A DNA stretch of 64,000 nt from Typha latifolia (lineage: Eukaryota > Streptophyta > Magnoliopsida > Poales > Typhaceae), in contig CM034100.1 in NCBI GenBank assembly GCA_019914945.1, positions 12,597,096 to 12,661,095 of the forward strand, written 5' to 3'. Positions 25,165 to 36,899 of this stretch are shown piece after piece. Positions within the stretch are counted from its first letter, which is position 1, and every line of letters begins with the position of its first letter. Position numbers and translations under genes: made by a program. Under the pieces are notes generated by a model that was not told the DNA's origin, made no database searches, and saw only the letters and a program-made list of their open reading frames with translations.

Positions 25165-26835
25165 ATATTTTTTTTATTGAGAAAGCATTTTTGGATAGAT
25201 TTATTATAAGAATTAAAGTCTTCTTCTAATAGGATAATAGGATAGGGATCTTTAAGATAAACCCTTAAAGGGCATCTTAGTCCAACAACTATTAAATCTA
25301 TCCTAATCTACATATAATAACAATTGTTTTTATTTTGTTGAAAAAAGAGTCTATAGACCAATATTCATTCAAACGTTGAAGTATAATCTAAAACAAAAGG
25401 TGGATTAGTCCATTCCTTATAGATATGTTCTCAAATGAGTAGAGTGGCTAGAGAGTGGGCCTTAGTGTTATTATACCTACCCGTAAAATATACCATAATG
25501 GAGGGTAAGAGGAAATCAACCTAGAATATTCTTGGACTATATAAAAGATAGTCTAGTTAATATTGTCACCGCAAACATTTAATACCTTGATGATAGTATG
25601 GGAGTTTGAAGTGCCAACAATCCTACCTAGCGCAGCGCAAGCAATCGAATGACTCTCAAATTGAGAAGCAGAGCCTATGCCTTGCCATAAATAGTGCTAG
25701 GGCAGCTATCCAAAAAGAAGGCCTTAACCATAATAACTTAATCAAGATAAATACTAATGATTATGTCAAGTCCACCCACATGGCCCCCACGCCAAGTAGC
25801 ATCGACCCATCCCACCATGTCTCTCTGAAGTCTCATCCTTTGCAGAGAAGTGGGGACAATAAGGATCCAATGCCAGGATGTATTTGTAGAGGCAACTCTA
25901 ATTGAAAGCACGCTCAGTAGAGCTCTCCTAAGAAAAGTTTTCACTCAAGGAAGAAAATTCTCATGACCGGCTTCAAACAAGTTTTCAGATGTGTTTTGAG
26001 TCTAGGGAAAAAGAGGAACTGAGCCAATCACCATTGGAGAGGGAACAATAGGCTAACTTGAAAGAGAACTCTATAGATGGGGTCGACATCTAGTTTAGAT
26101 CGTCGGATCTGCTAGTGGTAGTTAGGCCCAAACAGATACCAAGGATTTGACATGCGATGACCGGAGGGAAGACCCTTGGATCAACTTATCATTCTGCTTA
26201 GATTCTCTTATTAGATCTCAAATAAGTTGGGTACCTTGAGGAGGAGAATACTTTGAGAGATCTATGAGGACAATTATGGATCCTTTGCTATTGAAATGGT
26301 TGAACTATCCCCTACTAACTGGATAACATTCACATGAAGGAGATCCCTTATACTTACAATTGAGGTCTAAGTTTAAGATGATCTGCACCTTAGCTTAGCT
26401 TTCAAAAAGAAGGATATAGAAAAATAGTTGGCTTTGAGAAGAAGAGCCCATGGGCTAGGAAAGCTTGGTAATTATTCTCCAAGCAAGTCTGAGGATGAGG
26501 CTTTTGTTGACAAGCTCCTGCACATGTATACCTAGCCAGCCCCATGCTCGACAAAGGGCAACATAGTAGGCTCCAACTTCTAAAGTAAATGTGGGCTTGA
26601 CCAAGTTTATAACCCCACCAAAATTCACACATTAGTTCCTTGATTTTGTTTAGAGGGACTAGGGGACAATGGTGGTTGCATAAGATAACTGGCATCAAAT
26701 TGGGGATTACTTTGAGTAAGACCAAACCACTTGCATGAGAATAATTTTTGGCTTTCCAACTAGTTAGTTTGTTCTAGATTTTATTAATAGCAAATATGTA
26801 AGTCTCAAACTTAAATTTCAGTAACTATAGGGCCC
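25165..26835 (-). mobile_element. LINE-2, 3' segment (end of reverse transcriptase region, zinc region, RNase H)
   Basis: The - strand encodes KIQNKLTSWKAKN (about 26740-26790), VLLKVIPNLMPV and ELMCEFWWG (about 26615-26720), typical of the region after the plant L1 reverse transcriptase (family KI..RL..WK.K.LS...R..LI.SVL..IP and FWWG). A decayed RNase H follows at about 25400-25900, ending NNTKAHSLATLL. An A-rich end lies near 25165-25180. Many stops are present. This is the downstream part of the same LINE whose upstream parts lie at 27953-28952, 35354-36300 and 36900-37560. Confidence 0.8.
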
Positions 26836-27737
26836 ACTACTAAAGCTTTTACTACTAAAGCTAAGTCCGAGCTTAATTAGATAAGGAGGAGGAGGAGGTG
26901 ATGGCGGTAGGGACGACGGCTTGCCAAAGGAGGATACAAATGGAAGAGGAGGCAACGATGGCTTGTTGGAGAAGAAGGAGGAGATAGTGGTGACTTGTTG
27001 ATGGATGAGGAGGCTAAAGGAGGAGGCTAATGAAAAGGAGGCGTCGGTGGCAACCCCTTCTCAAAGTTATAGTAAGAAGGGCAATAAATAAGAAATTAGA
27101 TTAAAATCGTACCCATTTATAGTAACCCACTTTTCCTCATTGATCTCTTCGATGGGCAAACAATCCATTCTCATCTCCGTGTTTAGCACTCCTAGCTACA
27201 TCACCCTCTCCACCAATGAACCTCTCCCTTTCTCCTCAACTTCACCCCACTTTTCCCTAGCAACCACCAACTCCCACTCCTAAGGTTCTATTGCTAAGTG
27301 TTCCATTTTAGCTAGATGCACCAAAATTGGACCTAGTTTTGATAAGAGAAGGGGAAAAGAAGAGGTACCTATTGGCAGGTGAAGGGAGGAGAACGCTTGG
27401 GGTATCAAAAAGACTCTGACAAAGCACCCAAGAGGTTGAGGAGAGGATCAAGGGAGAAGTAGTGGTAAGGGAGAGGATAGGGATGGATAAGGGAAGGTGG
27501 AGGAGGTTGCGGCCATAGCAAAGTTCTCAAAGTGGAGACGATGGTGGCTTGGTTCGGGTTGGCAGAAGTGGCTGGAAGAGGTAGGGGAGGTGAGGTCGCT
27601 GTAGAAGGAGTGACATTTAGGGTTCAGGGTTTGCGTTACGGTCGTGGTGGTGCTCATCTTCTTCACACTTATTTGGATTCAAAGGATGTAAGTAATGTGT
27701 TCAAATCTTCATTGGGTAATTAACGATGAAGCTCTAA
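26836..27737. other. GA-rich insertion of unknown type in LINE-2
   Basis: The stretch separates LINE text that normally lies closer together. It is rich in GAGGAGG and GATGGCGG words at 26880-27060 and again at 27360-27600, with the C-rich complement at 27180-27300. No terminal repeat, target duplication or protein is recognised. It may be LTR-derived. The open frames at 27448-27723 on both strands follow composition. Confidence 0.35.
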
Positions 27738-27952
27738 AAATAGGAGTGTAAAAGAGCTTATTGAGTCGAGCCTGAGAAAGCTGACTCACACTCAAGCTCT
27801 GCTCAAAATTTAAATCAAGCCTCAAAATAAGCTTGGGCTTGGCTCAGCTTGAGTCGATCTAGAGCTTCAGCTGAACTGAGCTGAGTCGAGCTCGAGCTTC
27901 AGCTAAGCCGAGCTTAAGCTTGAGCCTCTCAATTATTTTAACACCCGTATCC
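27738..27952. mobile_element. hAT-like MITE, second copy (short)
   Basis: Begins TAGGAGTGTAAAAGAGC and ends TTTTAACACCCGTA, a degenerate form of the ends at 11925-12294. The interior has the same GAGCTCGAGC/GCTTGAGCC words. I do not see a target duplication. It sits at the edge of the LINE reverse transcriptase segment, directly after INHLLF. Confidence 0.5.
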
Positions 27953-28952
27953 ATGAACAATTAGTGGTTGATCTTCGATGCTCCCTTAGCTAGCTTGATA
28001 CCTCTTATTTTACCTAGCTTAGTGTCCTCTTCTAGTAACAATGAATATATGTTTGAGCCTAGGATAAATAATTAGAAAGAATGGGGGCATGCTTGCCACT
28101 AGCCTCTAGTAGCTGTATTACACCTATTAGCGGAAACATTAATACAATGGCTAGAGAGGAGGAAATACATCTCATGATGCAATTAGTGAAGCATTGGGAA
28201 AATAATAGAGCTTTAGATAATCATGCAAAAATCTACATTTCATTCTATCAAAGATAGGTTAGCCTACGAATAAAGCCACCCATAGTGCTTTTAGATGCTT
28301 TGAGAAATGAAAGCATTTCCTAGGATGTGGTTGTCCATTATTTGTCAACAAAGACACAAACACATTTTGCTCCTTTGAAATTAGATCATTAAGGTAGGGC
28401 TTTATTCTCATGGCTAAGATCTTAGAGATGACTTTGTAGGTCGCATTACTTAAGCTTATTAGCTGATAGTCATTGATGGTGGAAGAATCCTCCTTCTTGG
28501 GGATAAGAATAATATGTCACTATTGAGAGCCAAGCCCATATGCCCTAACAAGAAGTAATCCTTGACAACCTTGCATATTCTAGTTTGTAGGGAGGGCTAG
28601 AAATATTAAAAAAATTGGCATTTAGCTTGGCTAGTCCTAGGACATTGTTAGGACCCAAGTTATCAAGTGAGATCTCCATCTCCTCCTAAGAAGGAATGTC
28701 AGTAGTTGAAGAGTAGTGGATAACCACATCAGTCGCATGAACTTGAGGAATAGAGCTCAACTTGTTAGAGTGTAAGCTAAAGATAGATGGAGAGATGGAG
28801 GGATGGAGGATGTAAAAAGATTTTAAGTAGTCAAGGAAGGCCTCTTCAATCTTGTCCATTTGATTAGTCCAAGCACCAATAACAAGCTAAAGGGAGTTAA
28901 TACAATTCCTTCTTTTCCTAGCATAAAAAAATTTGTTATTTTGGTATCCATC
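27953..28952 (-). mobile_element. LINE-2, reverse transcriptase segment
   Basis: The - strand holds NNKFFYARKRRN near 28920, ILIPKKEDSSTINDYQLISLSN near 28490, ATYKVISKILAMRIK just downstream, and at its end GIKLAKGASKINHLLF near 27960. These are the standard landmarks of a plant L1 reverse transcriptase from the thumb-proximal N..FFH motif to the palm. Text stops exactly where the MITE begins, so the metal-binding aspartates that follow are cut off here. Chromovirus C ends against its upstream side at 28953. Confidence 0.85.
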
Positions 28953-28972
28953 TGATAAGCTCTGATACCACT

Positions 28973-29835
28973 TGTTAAGATCTGAAATCAAAGATAGACT
29001 ACGCAATGATTCCTTCAAGATCTGAATATATTACAGGAATTAGTCAGCACAACCATGGAAAAATATTCGTCAGATATTCTTCGGTAATCAGCAAATTATG
29101 AAACTAATTGGGTTAGATCTGTAACTTCCTGATCTACAAATTTTGTATTTACACCCTTCACATATTCGAACTGTAGCAGGGACAAAAATATGGAATAACG
29201 TGGGTAATGGTGGTGGTGACGGGTGGAGTGGATGTTAGGGTTATGGATGGATATGGAGGTGAATGTGGATGATAGATGTGATTAAGGGAAGTAGACGAAG
29301 GGAACGAAGTGGTCGAGATCCCAAAGAAGATGGGTGGCTCGACAATCGAGGGAGATTAGAAGTTAGGTGAAACCTTGCCAACGGTAGAGGTGGAAGGATG
29401 GTGAAGAGGGAGGAGGGAAAAGTCTAGAGAGAAGATAGGAAGGAAGAAATCAATAATCCAATTCCATAATAAAGTTGGCTGCCATCTATATATCTATAGA
29501 GGCTAGCCAACAAGTTCTAAAATAATATGAAACCCTAATTCTAGAGGATTCTCATCGATCGCATTCGAACGCGCCCGATCGCGTTTGAACGCACTCAAAA
29601 ATCTTCATCTATGTCTGTGCGAACGCGGTGCAGGCGTTCGAACGCGAGCATTCGAACTTGCCCGACTGCATTCGAACGCACAATATGCGTTCTCTGTATT
29701 TGCGAACCTGATGTAGGCATTCGCAAGGGCGTTCAAACGTAACCCCTTCTGCATTCGAACGCGACCTACAAGAATTTTATTTTAATAAAAATAAATACCT
29801 AATGCAATAAGAAAAGATCATAACTAAGTGTATCA
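28973..29835 (-). repeat. 3' LTR of chromovirus C
   Basis: On the - strand it begins TGATACACTTAG at 29835 and ends TCTTAACA at 28973. It contains a cluster of TTCGAA-type palindromes at 29564-29760, part of which the other LTR shares. Immediately beyond its end (28953-28972) lies a 20-base copy of the primer-binding segment, which should not be next to a 3' LTR. Confidence 0.85.
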
Positions 29836-29870
29836 GCCCACCATGCTTCCCCCACCTTACCCTCAAGGTG
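29836..29870 (-). other. Polypurine tract and end of pol, chromovirus C
   Basis: On the - strand the chromodomain ends with FPNFTP and a stop, followed at once by AAGGTGGGGGAAGC and the LTR. The stop, the tract and the LTR are contiguous, a compact 3' end. Confidence 0.7.
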
Positions 29871-31191
29871 TAAAGTTGGGGAAATGCTCCAAAATGTTAG
29901 TCTCCAACTCCCATGTCGCCTTATCAGATGGCTTGCCAAGCCACTCAACTAGAATCTCCATCTCTAATCTAGTATCATGTCATCATCGGCGTCTAGCAAG
30001 TACACGAACTGGCTCTACAATCTCTATCTCCTCCAATGGCTCCGGTAGAACTGATCCAACGATCTCATGATCTCCAATGCGCTCCTTCAGCAATGAAACA
30101 TGGAAAACAGGATGCACTCTCGACCCTTCCGGCAACTCCAAACGATATGTAACCAAACCAATATGCTCGAACACCTGAAACGGACCAAAGTAGCGATTTC
30201 CTAACTTTTCGTTACACATTGGATAAACACCCAACTACTGATGTCGAACTCCTACTCCCTATGGCTACGATCATAAACTTGCTTCATGCAGTTTTGAGTA
30301 AGTTTAAGATGAGCACGCAACATCCTCAATGTGGCGTCTCTATCCATCAACGCTAAGTCCACCTCCGTCCGATCTGCAGATGCCACTAGATCATAAGCAC
30401 GCAACATTAGAGCCGTGCGTCCATACACCACCTCAAATGGAGTCATGCCAATGCTGCCATCATCTTGGCATCTATCCAATAAAGCACCTCAAATACTACT
30501 CAATGCCTCGATTGACCACCTCAGTTTGGTCGTTCGTCTGTGGATGGTAGGTCGAACTGAAGTTAAATCGAGTCCCCTAAAATCTGAAAAACTCCATCCA
30601 AAAGTTGCTCATAAATACACGATCATGATTCGAGACAATTGTGCGTGGTATGCCATGTAACCGAACAACATCTCTAACAAAAATTTCAGCCATTGACTTG
30701 GCTGAAAATGAATATGACAATGCTGAAAAGTGCGCATACTTGCTCAATTTGTCAACCACCACAAAGATAACAGAATAACCACGTATCAGCGGAAGACCCT
30801 CTATGAAATCAATAGAAATGTCCTCCCAAACACGGTCTGGTATAGGTAAAGGTTGTAGTAATCCGGCCGGTTTCAATGTGGTTGCTTTAGCCCTTTGACA
30901 GACTTCGCAAGCACGGACAAAACTTCTCACATCCCGTCTCAAATCTGGCCATGTGCAACTCTAAGATATCCTCCTATAAATCTTCAAGACACCCTCTTGA
31001 CCAGGCTCTGGACTTTGGTGGAAGTGCTCCAACAATTTATGCCGCAATCTTTCATCTGCGGGCACTCGAATGCATCCACGGTCCAGCAGCAAACCACCTC
31101 GATTCTCCAACTCCAGATGGCGCTCCGGATCATCCATCACCTCCTGCAACAATCTCAAAATATTTGGGTCAGATGTACATGCATACATCAA
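29870..31191 (-). pseudogene. Integrase and chromodomain of chromovirus C
   Basis: On the - strand from 31191: RVPADERLRHKLLEHFHQSP, zinc-binding text (ACEVCQRAK), catalytic core (WEDISIDFIEGLPLIRGY, VVVDKLSKYAHF, HGIPRTIVSN), the RT-distal joint (FEVVYGR, 30252-30479), the LPEGSRVHPVFHVSLLK block (about 30110) and a C-terminal chromodomain (MEILVEWLGKPSDKATWELE, about 29870-29960). The second catalytic aspartate is changed: VSNHD stands where VSDRD is normal. Several frame breaks separate the parts. Confidence 0.85.
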
Positions 31192-31499
31192 CTCGTCGAG
31201 GAAGGGAAAGGTAAGAGAAGAATAGGCTGCAAGCTCGGCGGCATCGGGTTGGCGCGATAGTGCATCCGCCGCTCTATTTTCTGTTTCCTTCTTGTATTGG
31301 ATTTCATAATCATACCCCCAACAATTTTGTGATCCATCTTTATTGTGTCAGAGTGTGTATACGCTGTCCCATAAAGTATGGAAGGCTCGTTTGATCGGTT
31401 CAGATAATAAATCGTCTACCGATCAAATAAGGCTTCCACTTTGTCACCGCATACAGAATTACCAATATCTCTCTCTCATAGATTGATAATTGCTGAGAT

Positions 31500-33200
31500 T
31501 TTTATTACAAAGCCTTATTAAGAAAGGCTATGGGGCATCCTCCTTGCATTAGTACAGCTCCTATGCCAACACCCGACGCATCACATTCCACAATGAACTC
31601 TTTGGTGAAGTCCGGTAGCGCTAGAACGGGTGTCATCGTCATTGTTGTTTTCAGTTTTTCAAAGGCTGAAGTGGCTTTATCCGTCCATCTAAAAGAGTCT
31701 TTCTTCAATAAAGAAATGAGAGGAGTAGCGATATTGCCATATCTGGCGATGAAGTGTCAATAATATCCAGTCAGCCCTAAAAATTCTTTCAATCTGGTGG
31801 TAGTAGTATGAATAGGCCAAGCGGTCATACATGCAACCTTTTGAGGATCCGCCGCTACACCATCTGTTGAAATGATGTGGCATAAATACTCCACTTGTGG
31901 TACTCCCCATAGGCACTTGGACTTCTTGATCTTCAATTGGTTTTGCTTCAACAATTTCAGCACATCCTCCAAATATCGCCAATGCTCCAATTCAGTCCTG
32001 CTATACACCAAAATATCGTCAAAAAATACTAAGATATACCTTCACATATATCATTCATGAAGCCTTGAAAGGTAGCTGGAGCATTGGTGAGACCAAAAGG
32101 TATCACTCGAAACTCGTAATGCCCGTTTGGAGTCTGAAATGCAGTTTTGTGCACATCCGCCGAGTGAACTCTAATTTGATGATACCTGGCCCTCAAGTCA
32201 AGCTTACTAAATATAGTCGCCCCTATAAGCTCGTCCAACAACTCCTCGATAACCGGAATGGGATACCGGCCCTTGACGGTAATAGCGTTTAGTGCTCGAT
32301 AGTCGACACAAAAATACCATGTCTCGTCCTTTTTTCACACCAAAAGCACAGGGGATGAGTATGAGCTATGACTTGATTGAATGAGGCCTTGCTCCAACAT
32401 CTCAGCTAACATCTTTGAGATAACATCTTTTTGCACATGTGGATACCGATATGGCCTCACGTTCGCCGGTGTAGCCTCAGGTACAATCTTTATGCGATGG
32501 TCCGCCGCTCTCTTTCGTGGCAACTCATGTGGCTCCTCAAACAGTCTAAAAAAGTTATCTAATAAATTAGACAATTCAATGGTAGTACCTGAACTCGTTT
32601 GAGGCTCATCTCCTACTAGTCCTAACTGAAGAAGATAGGCCAAATCGTACGCACCAGACATCATAGACTGTATTACAGGAATCGACGAAGACTAAACACC
32701 ATCAAGCCGCACACTCTTTGTTTCCTTGTTTAAATTTCATCCACATGCTTCAAAAATCAAATGTGACGGGCCTCAAACTCTATAACCACTGAGCACTAAG
32801 GACAATATTCGCTTCTCGCAGCACCAACGGATACAAGTCCACAATGATGTCATGTCCTTGCACCCGTATACCGACCCGGCGACACAAGCTCTCCACCTTA
32901 AGCTTTGTGCCGTCTCTAATAGCAACATCAAATCCAAACCCAATCTCCTCACTAACCTCTCGTCTAGAAAGTTGTGTGTACTCCCCAAATCGATGAGGAT
33001 GTGCACATAATGCTTTTTAACGAGTCCATCTACTCGTAACGTCCTTGGCGCGAAAGTACCCGAATATGCATGCATCGATATTTCAGCTTGGACATCTTCC
33101 TCCACGCCCTCTTCAACAACCTCCTCATAAGCCTCCTCTGGACACTCTCCATCATCAACAATCTCATCATCCTTCTCAAGACCGTCGATAAACAACACAG
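31500..33200 (-). pseudogene. Protease, reverse transcriptase and RNase H of chromovirus C
   Basis: Protease text LIDLGSTHNFLDERLV lies near 33000 (family DSGSTHNFI; the Ser after Asp is Leu here). Reverse transcriptase spans 32664-31690: [48 protein letters not shown], then FFDDILVYS near 32010, with the active-site pair intact but after a frameshift. RNase H (VECDASGVGIGAVLMQ) lies at 31505-31708. Frame changes and stops make the polyprotein non-functional. Confidence 0.85.
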
Positions 33201-34596
33201 ATGACTGGGGGTGAAACGCTCATCACATCGAAAGGAAAGGCCCTTCGCTCTTCGCTCCTCCACTTGGGCAGGTGTGAGAGTTCGAACGGGGGGTCTAGTG
33301 CCTCCTCTAACATCGAAAGAAGGTCTCAAAGGTGGTCGTGGTCTAGTGCTTGCAGCCGCTGATTTTGAAACCGCAGAATTTCCAACCGACGTTCTAAGTG
33401 CAAACCGCCCTTCTCGGTTGCCTCCAATTGATTTTTTTACCATCTTTAGAGCCCTATGCTTTTGTTCCATCCTCACGGCCTTCTCAAAGGCCTCCTCAAG
33501 AGTAGTAGGACATAGAGCATGAACATTCACTTGTATCTCCTCTCGCAGCCCCGAAATAAATGCGCCCATCAATGTCTGTTCGGGCCAAGGTGGCTCACAA
33601 CGACTACTAACTCTTTTAAACTCAGCTTGGTACTCCGATACGGTCATCCTCTGAACTATCTTGCTTAATGTGATAGCAAAATCTTTATATGTCGCTGTCC
33701 CAAATCTGCATATAATCCTCCTACAAAAGTTAGCCCATCCGATAAATCCACCATCATGAATAACTGATCTATACCAATGCAATGTTGTTCCTTAGAGGTG
33801 AAAGCTTGCCATCTAGACTTTTGCATCTTCTGATGTACCTTGATAATAAAAATATTATTCAACTTGAAACACCCAATTCGTTGGATCACCACCTTGGAAT
33901 TTTGGAAAGTCCAAGCGTACAGTTCTTCTCCGAATAGCATTATCGAGTTCGCGAAATATCCTTGGTTCAGGTCTAAACCTTTTGTGTATGTTGATCACCT
34001 TCTCTAAATCCTCGAGCACATCCATCACCATCTCTATAGGGATCAACTTCATCCTCATAGTGCCAATCCTCCTCATCGACGAAGTGCACTAGTGCCGCAC
34101 GCCTCTCGGGTTCCACCATCGCTGGTCTTCGATTTTGTAACGGAGGTGGAGGATGATGTGAAGGCATATGTAGGAGGGGATCACTGACACTCATATAACT
34201 TACCTGGACCTGTGGGATATCGGTTCGATGAGGTCCCACCGCTGGTCCTTTTTGAAACTCCGTTTGTCGTCGAGGAGATGACGAACCTAATTGATTCACG
34301 ACATATTCCTTAAATTCATTGTGATCCTTTTGCATGTTGTCAACTCTATAGAACAATGTTTGGAATCTGCCCCTAAGTTCATCCATATTCGAACCCATAG
34401 ACGTTGGTTGACTCGGTCCTGCCGTGGTCGCTCCAAAGGAATTGGCCTCACGGTTATGATCATCGTGCATTGAGTCCTTCCTTGTCGGTGTGCTCTCCAT
34501 AGGTCTCCTTGGTGATGCCATCTTCCTTGTTTCAACCATTAATGGAGGTCTGAGATTCACCTGCTCTGATACCAAATTGATAAGCTCTGATACCAC
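33030..34596 (-). pseudogene. Gag of chromovirus C
   Basis: Starts near the primer site with MVSELINLVSEQVNL and a polar region (34596-33973), continues in other frames through the capsid-like part (TVSEYQAEFKRVSSR, ISGLREEIQ, HALCPTTLEEAFEKAVRMEQ, 33782-33400) and ends with a degenerate zinc-knuckle, FRCDERFTPSHLC, in which the first Cys is missing. At least two frameshifts are present. Confidence 0.8.
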
Positions 34597-34597
34597 T
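34563..34597 (-). other. Primer-binding site of chromovirus C, present twice
   Basis: On the - strand, TGGTATCAGAGC (34584-34595) follows the 5' LTR end by two bases, matching the 3' end of plant initiator tRNA-Met. A second identical 12-mer sits at 34563-34574, 21 bases further into the element. Confidence 0.85.
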
Positions 34598-35353
34598 TGA
34601 TAAGATCTGAAACCAAAAATAGGCTACGCAACGATTAATTCAAGATCTGAATGTATTATAGAATCAGTCCGCGCAACCATGATAAAATATTCATCAGATA
34701 TTCTCCAATAGTCAAAATATTACGAAACCAATTGGGTTAGATCCACAACTTCCTGATCTACAACTTTTGTATTTATGCCCTTCACAGATTCAAACTGTAG
34801 TAAGGACGAAAATACGGAATAACGTGGATGATGGTGGTGGTGACGGGTGGAGTGGATGTTAGGGTTATGGATGGATATGGAAGTGAAGGTGGATGATGAA
34901 TGTGATTAAGAGAAGTAGACGAAGGGAATGAAGTTATTGAGATCCTAAAGAAAAGGAGTGGCTTGATAGTCGAGGGAGATTAGAACTTAGGTGAAACCTT
35001 GCCAACGGTAGAGGTGGAAGGATGGTAAAGAGGGAGGAGGGAGAAGTCTAGAGAGAAGATAGGAGGCAAAAAATCAATAATCTAATTCCATAATGAAGTT
35101 GGCTGTTATCCACATATTTATAGAGGCTAGCCAACAAGTCCTAAAACAATATGAAACCTTAATTCTAGAGGATTTCCATCGATCGCATTCGAATACGCCC
35201 GATCGCGTTCGAACGCACTCAAAAAGCACCATCTTTATCTGTGCGAACGCAGTGCAGGCGTTCGAATGCGGGCGTTCGAACTAGCTCAACCACGTTCGAA
35301 CACACAATATGCATTCTCTGTATTTGCGAACTTGATGTAGGCGTTCGCAAGGG
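34598..35353 (-). repeat. 5' LTR of chromovirus C, missing its outer end
   Basis: Matches the 3' LTR from its inner end up to the TTCGCAAGGG segment at 35344-35353, then stops. About 125 bases that form the LTR start in the other copy are absent, and LINE sequence begins at once. Confidence 0.85.
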
Positions 35354-36300
35354 AATAATTCTCTTGCGGAGACTTCCAATATTGTTTCTTGTCCAGCACC
35401 TAATCTCTTTAGTGAGGGATGCAAGATTTAAAGAGAGCGGCCTTGAAGCTGAGTATGTTTCGACTAAGGTATTCTCGCAAAGCTCACCATAGACTTTCAT
35501 GCCAAACCACCCGTTTTAGCATGGAAGCACTGGGGCCATCTTTTGGTAAGAGGAATAGTGTTTAAAAGAAGTAGATTATAATCTAAATAGATAGTGAGCA
35601 ATTGAAAGATGTAGGCGGAAGGGAAGAGATAGCTCCAATTAGCCGACGCAAGAGCACGATCCAAGCACTCTCAAACCAGGGGCGGCGCAAGAGCATGGTC
35701 CAAGCACTCTCAAACCAGGTGGCAATTCAAGCGTCTATTGGACCTACTAGACCAAATGTATGCTAGGCTAGAATACCCCAAATCTAATAAGTTGGTGGTG
35801 TCAATTCTAGATCAAAAGTCCAGCGACGGGAAGAGTTCTTTGTAGCTCTACCTGACTTCTATGTTATACTAGTAATATTATTAAAGTCCCCTATGCAGCA
35901 TAGAGGAGTGGGGTCAGCTGCAAAGTAGTTGATTTACCTCTAAAGCTTAAGATTGTCTGTGGTGTGGATCCCCATAGATTCCTCCAAGGATCTAGTTGAA
36001 CTCTGGTGAAAGGCAACAAATGAAAGTAAAAGTAAAGCTTAAAATGGCTTCTAAAAGCTCGACCCAAATGGTATCCTCCCATAGGAGCCAAAGACCACAA
36101 GAGATGCCAACTGAGCTAACAACATGGCTATTTTTTAGAGGAAGGAAATTGATGATTTTCTTGGTTTTCGTTGACCCACATTTAGTTTTTGAGAGAAAGA
36201 CTGAGGAATGAGTGCTTGTTATGAGACTTGATTATTGTGGATTGTTGAGGCACCTCCACTTTCTCAGCAATTCCAAACAATAAATTTTACCTCATGATAA
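35354..36300 (-). mobile_element. LINE-2, endonuclease and linker segment
   Basis: On the - strand: FIVWNC near 36285 (start of plant L1 endonuclease, family WNCRG), GISCGLWLLWEDTIWVELLEAI near 36080, the metal-binding IGDFNN block near 35880 followed by KSGRATKNSSRRW, and ASLTKEIRCWTRNNIGSL (35360-35430) of the linker before the reverse transcriptase. It is cut at 35353 by chromovirus C and resumes at 28952. Confidence 0.85.
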
Positions 36301-36899
36301 GTCATCTCTCATCACATTTGGATGGAAAATAATGTTCTTAAGAGTAACTATAGAGGAACTTAAAACTTAATTTTGCATTGATACCCTTGGGACATCCATT
36401 ATGGGGAAGTAACAGGGAAGAGATTAGCATAGAGGGGTGCTTGGACGTCGGAAAGGCAACTGTGAGAGTTTTCAGTTTGCTAGGAGAGTTGGCAATCATG
36501 ATTGTTTGCATTAGGTTGAACTGAGGAGTGCAAGACTTGGGGTGCATTGGGGTTATGGCCTTCTAAAGTGTTTTGCATGAGGGACATGGAGTGTTCAGTG
36601 CTGAGAGTTGGGGTTAACCAATAAACAAATGATAAGCCTTTCTAAGTTTAGATTTTGGGTTGTACCAACCTAATGGACGGTTAGATTTTCCTCTACTTGC
36701 TTCGAGATGTTTTTGTAATTACTTACTTTGGCTTTTGGACCAATTAAGATCGCTCCAATCTTGACTACAACAATTACAATGTCAAATTAGTGTTACTAAC
36801 ATCCATTGGAAGAACGAAATTATCGGACTTCCTCTGACGTGCAGCAATTTCTAATGAGGTTCTGGTACTTCTAAGAGCAACTGAGCATGATTTTGACCA

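Larger units (their letters stand above)
28953..35353 (-). mobile_element. Ty3 chromovirus C, nearly complete, inserted in LINE-2
   Basis: A chromovirus on the - strand with LTRs at 34598-35353 (5', truncated) and 28973-29835 (3', full, 863 bp), a primer site, gag, protease, reverse transcriptase, RNase H, integrase, chromodomain and polypurine tract in normal order. LINE sequence lies directly on both sides. There is no target duplication and the ends are abnormal (see findings). LTRs are clearly alike but have diverged by substitutions and small indels. Coding regions carry frameshifts and several stops, so it is inactive. It is closely related to element B at 8176-11109. Confidence 0.9.
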
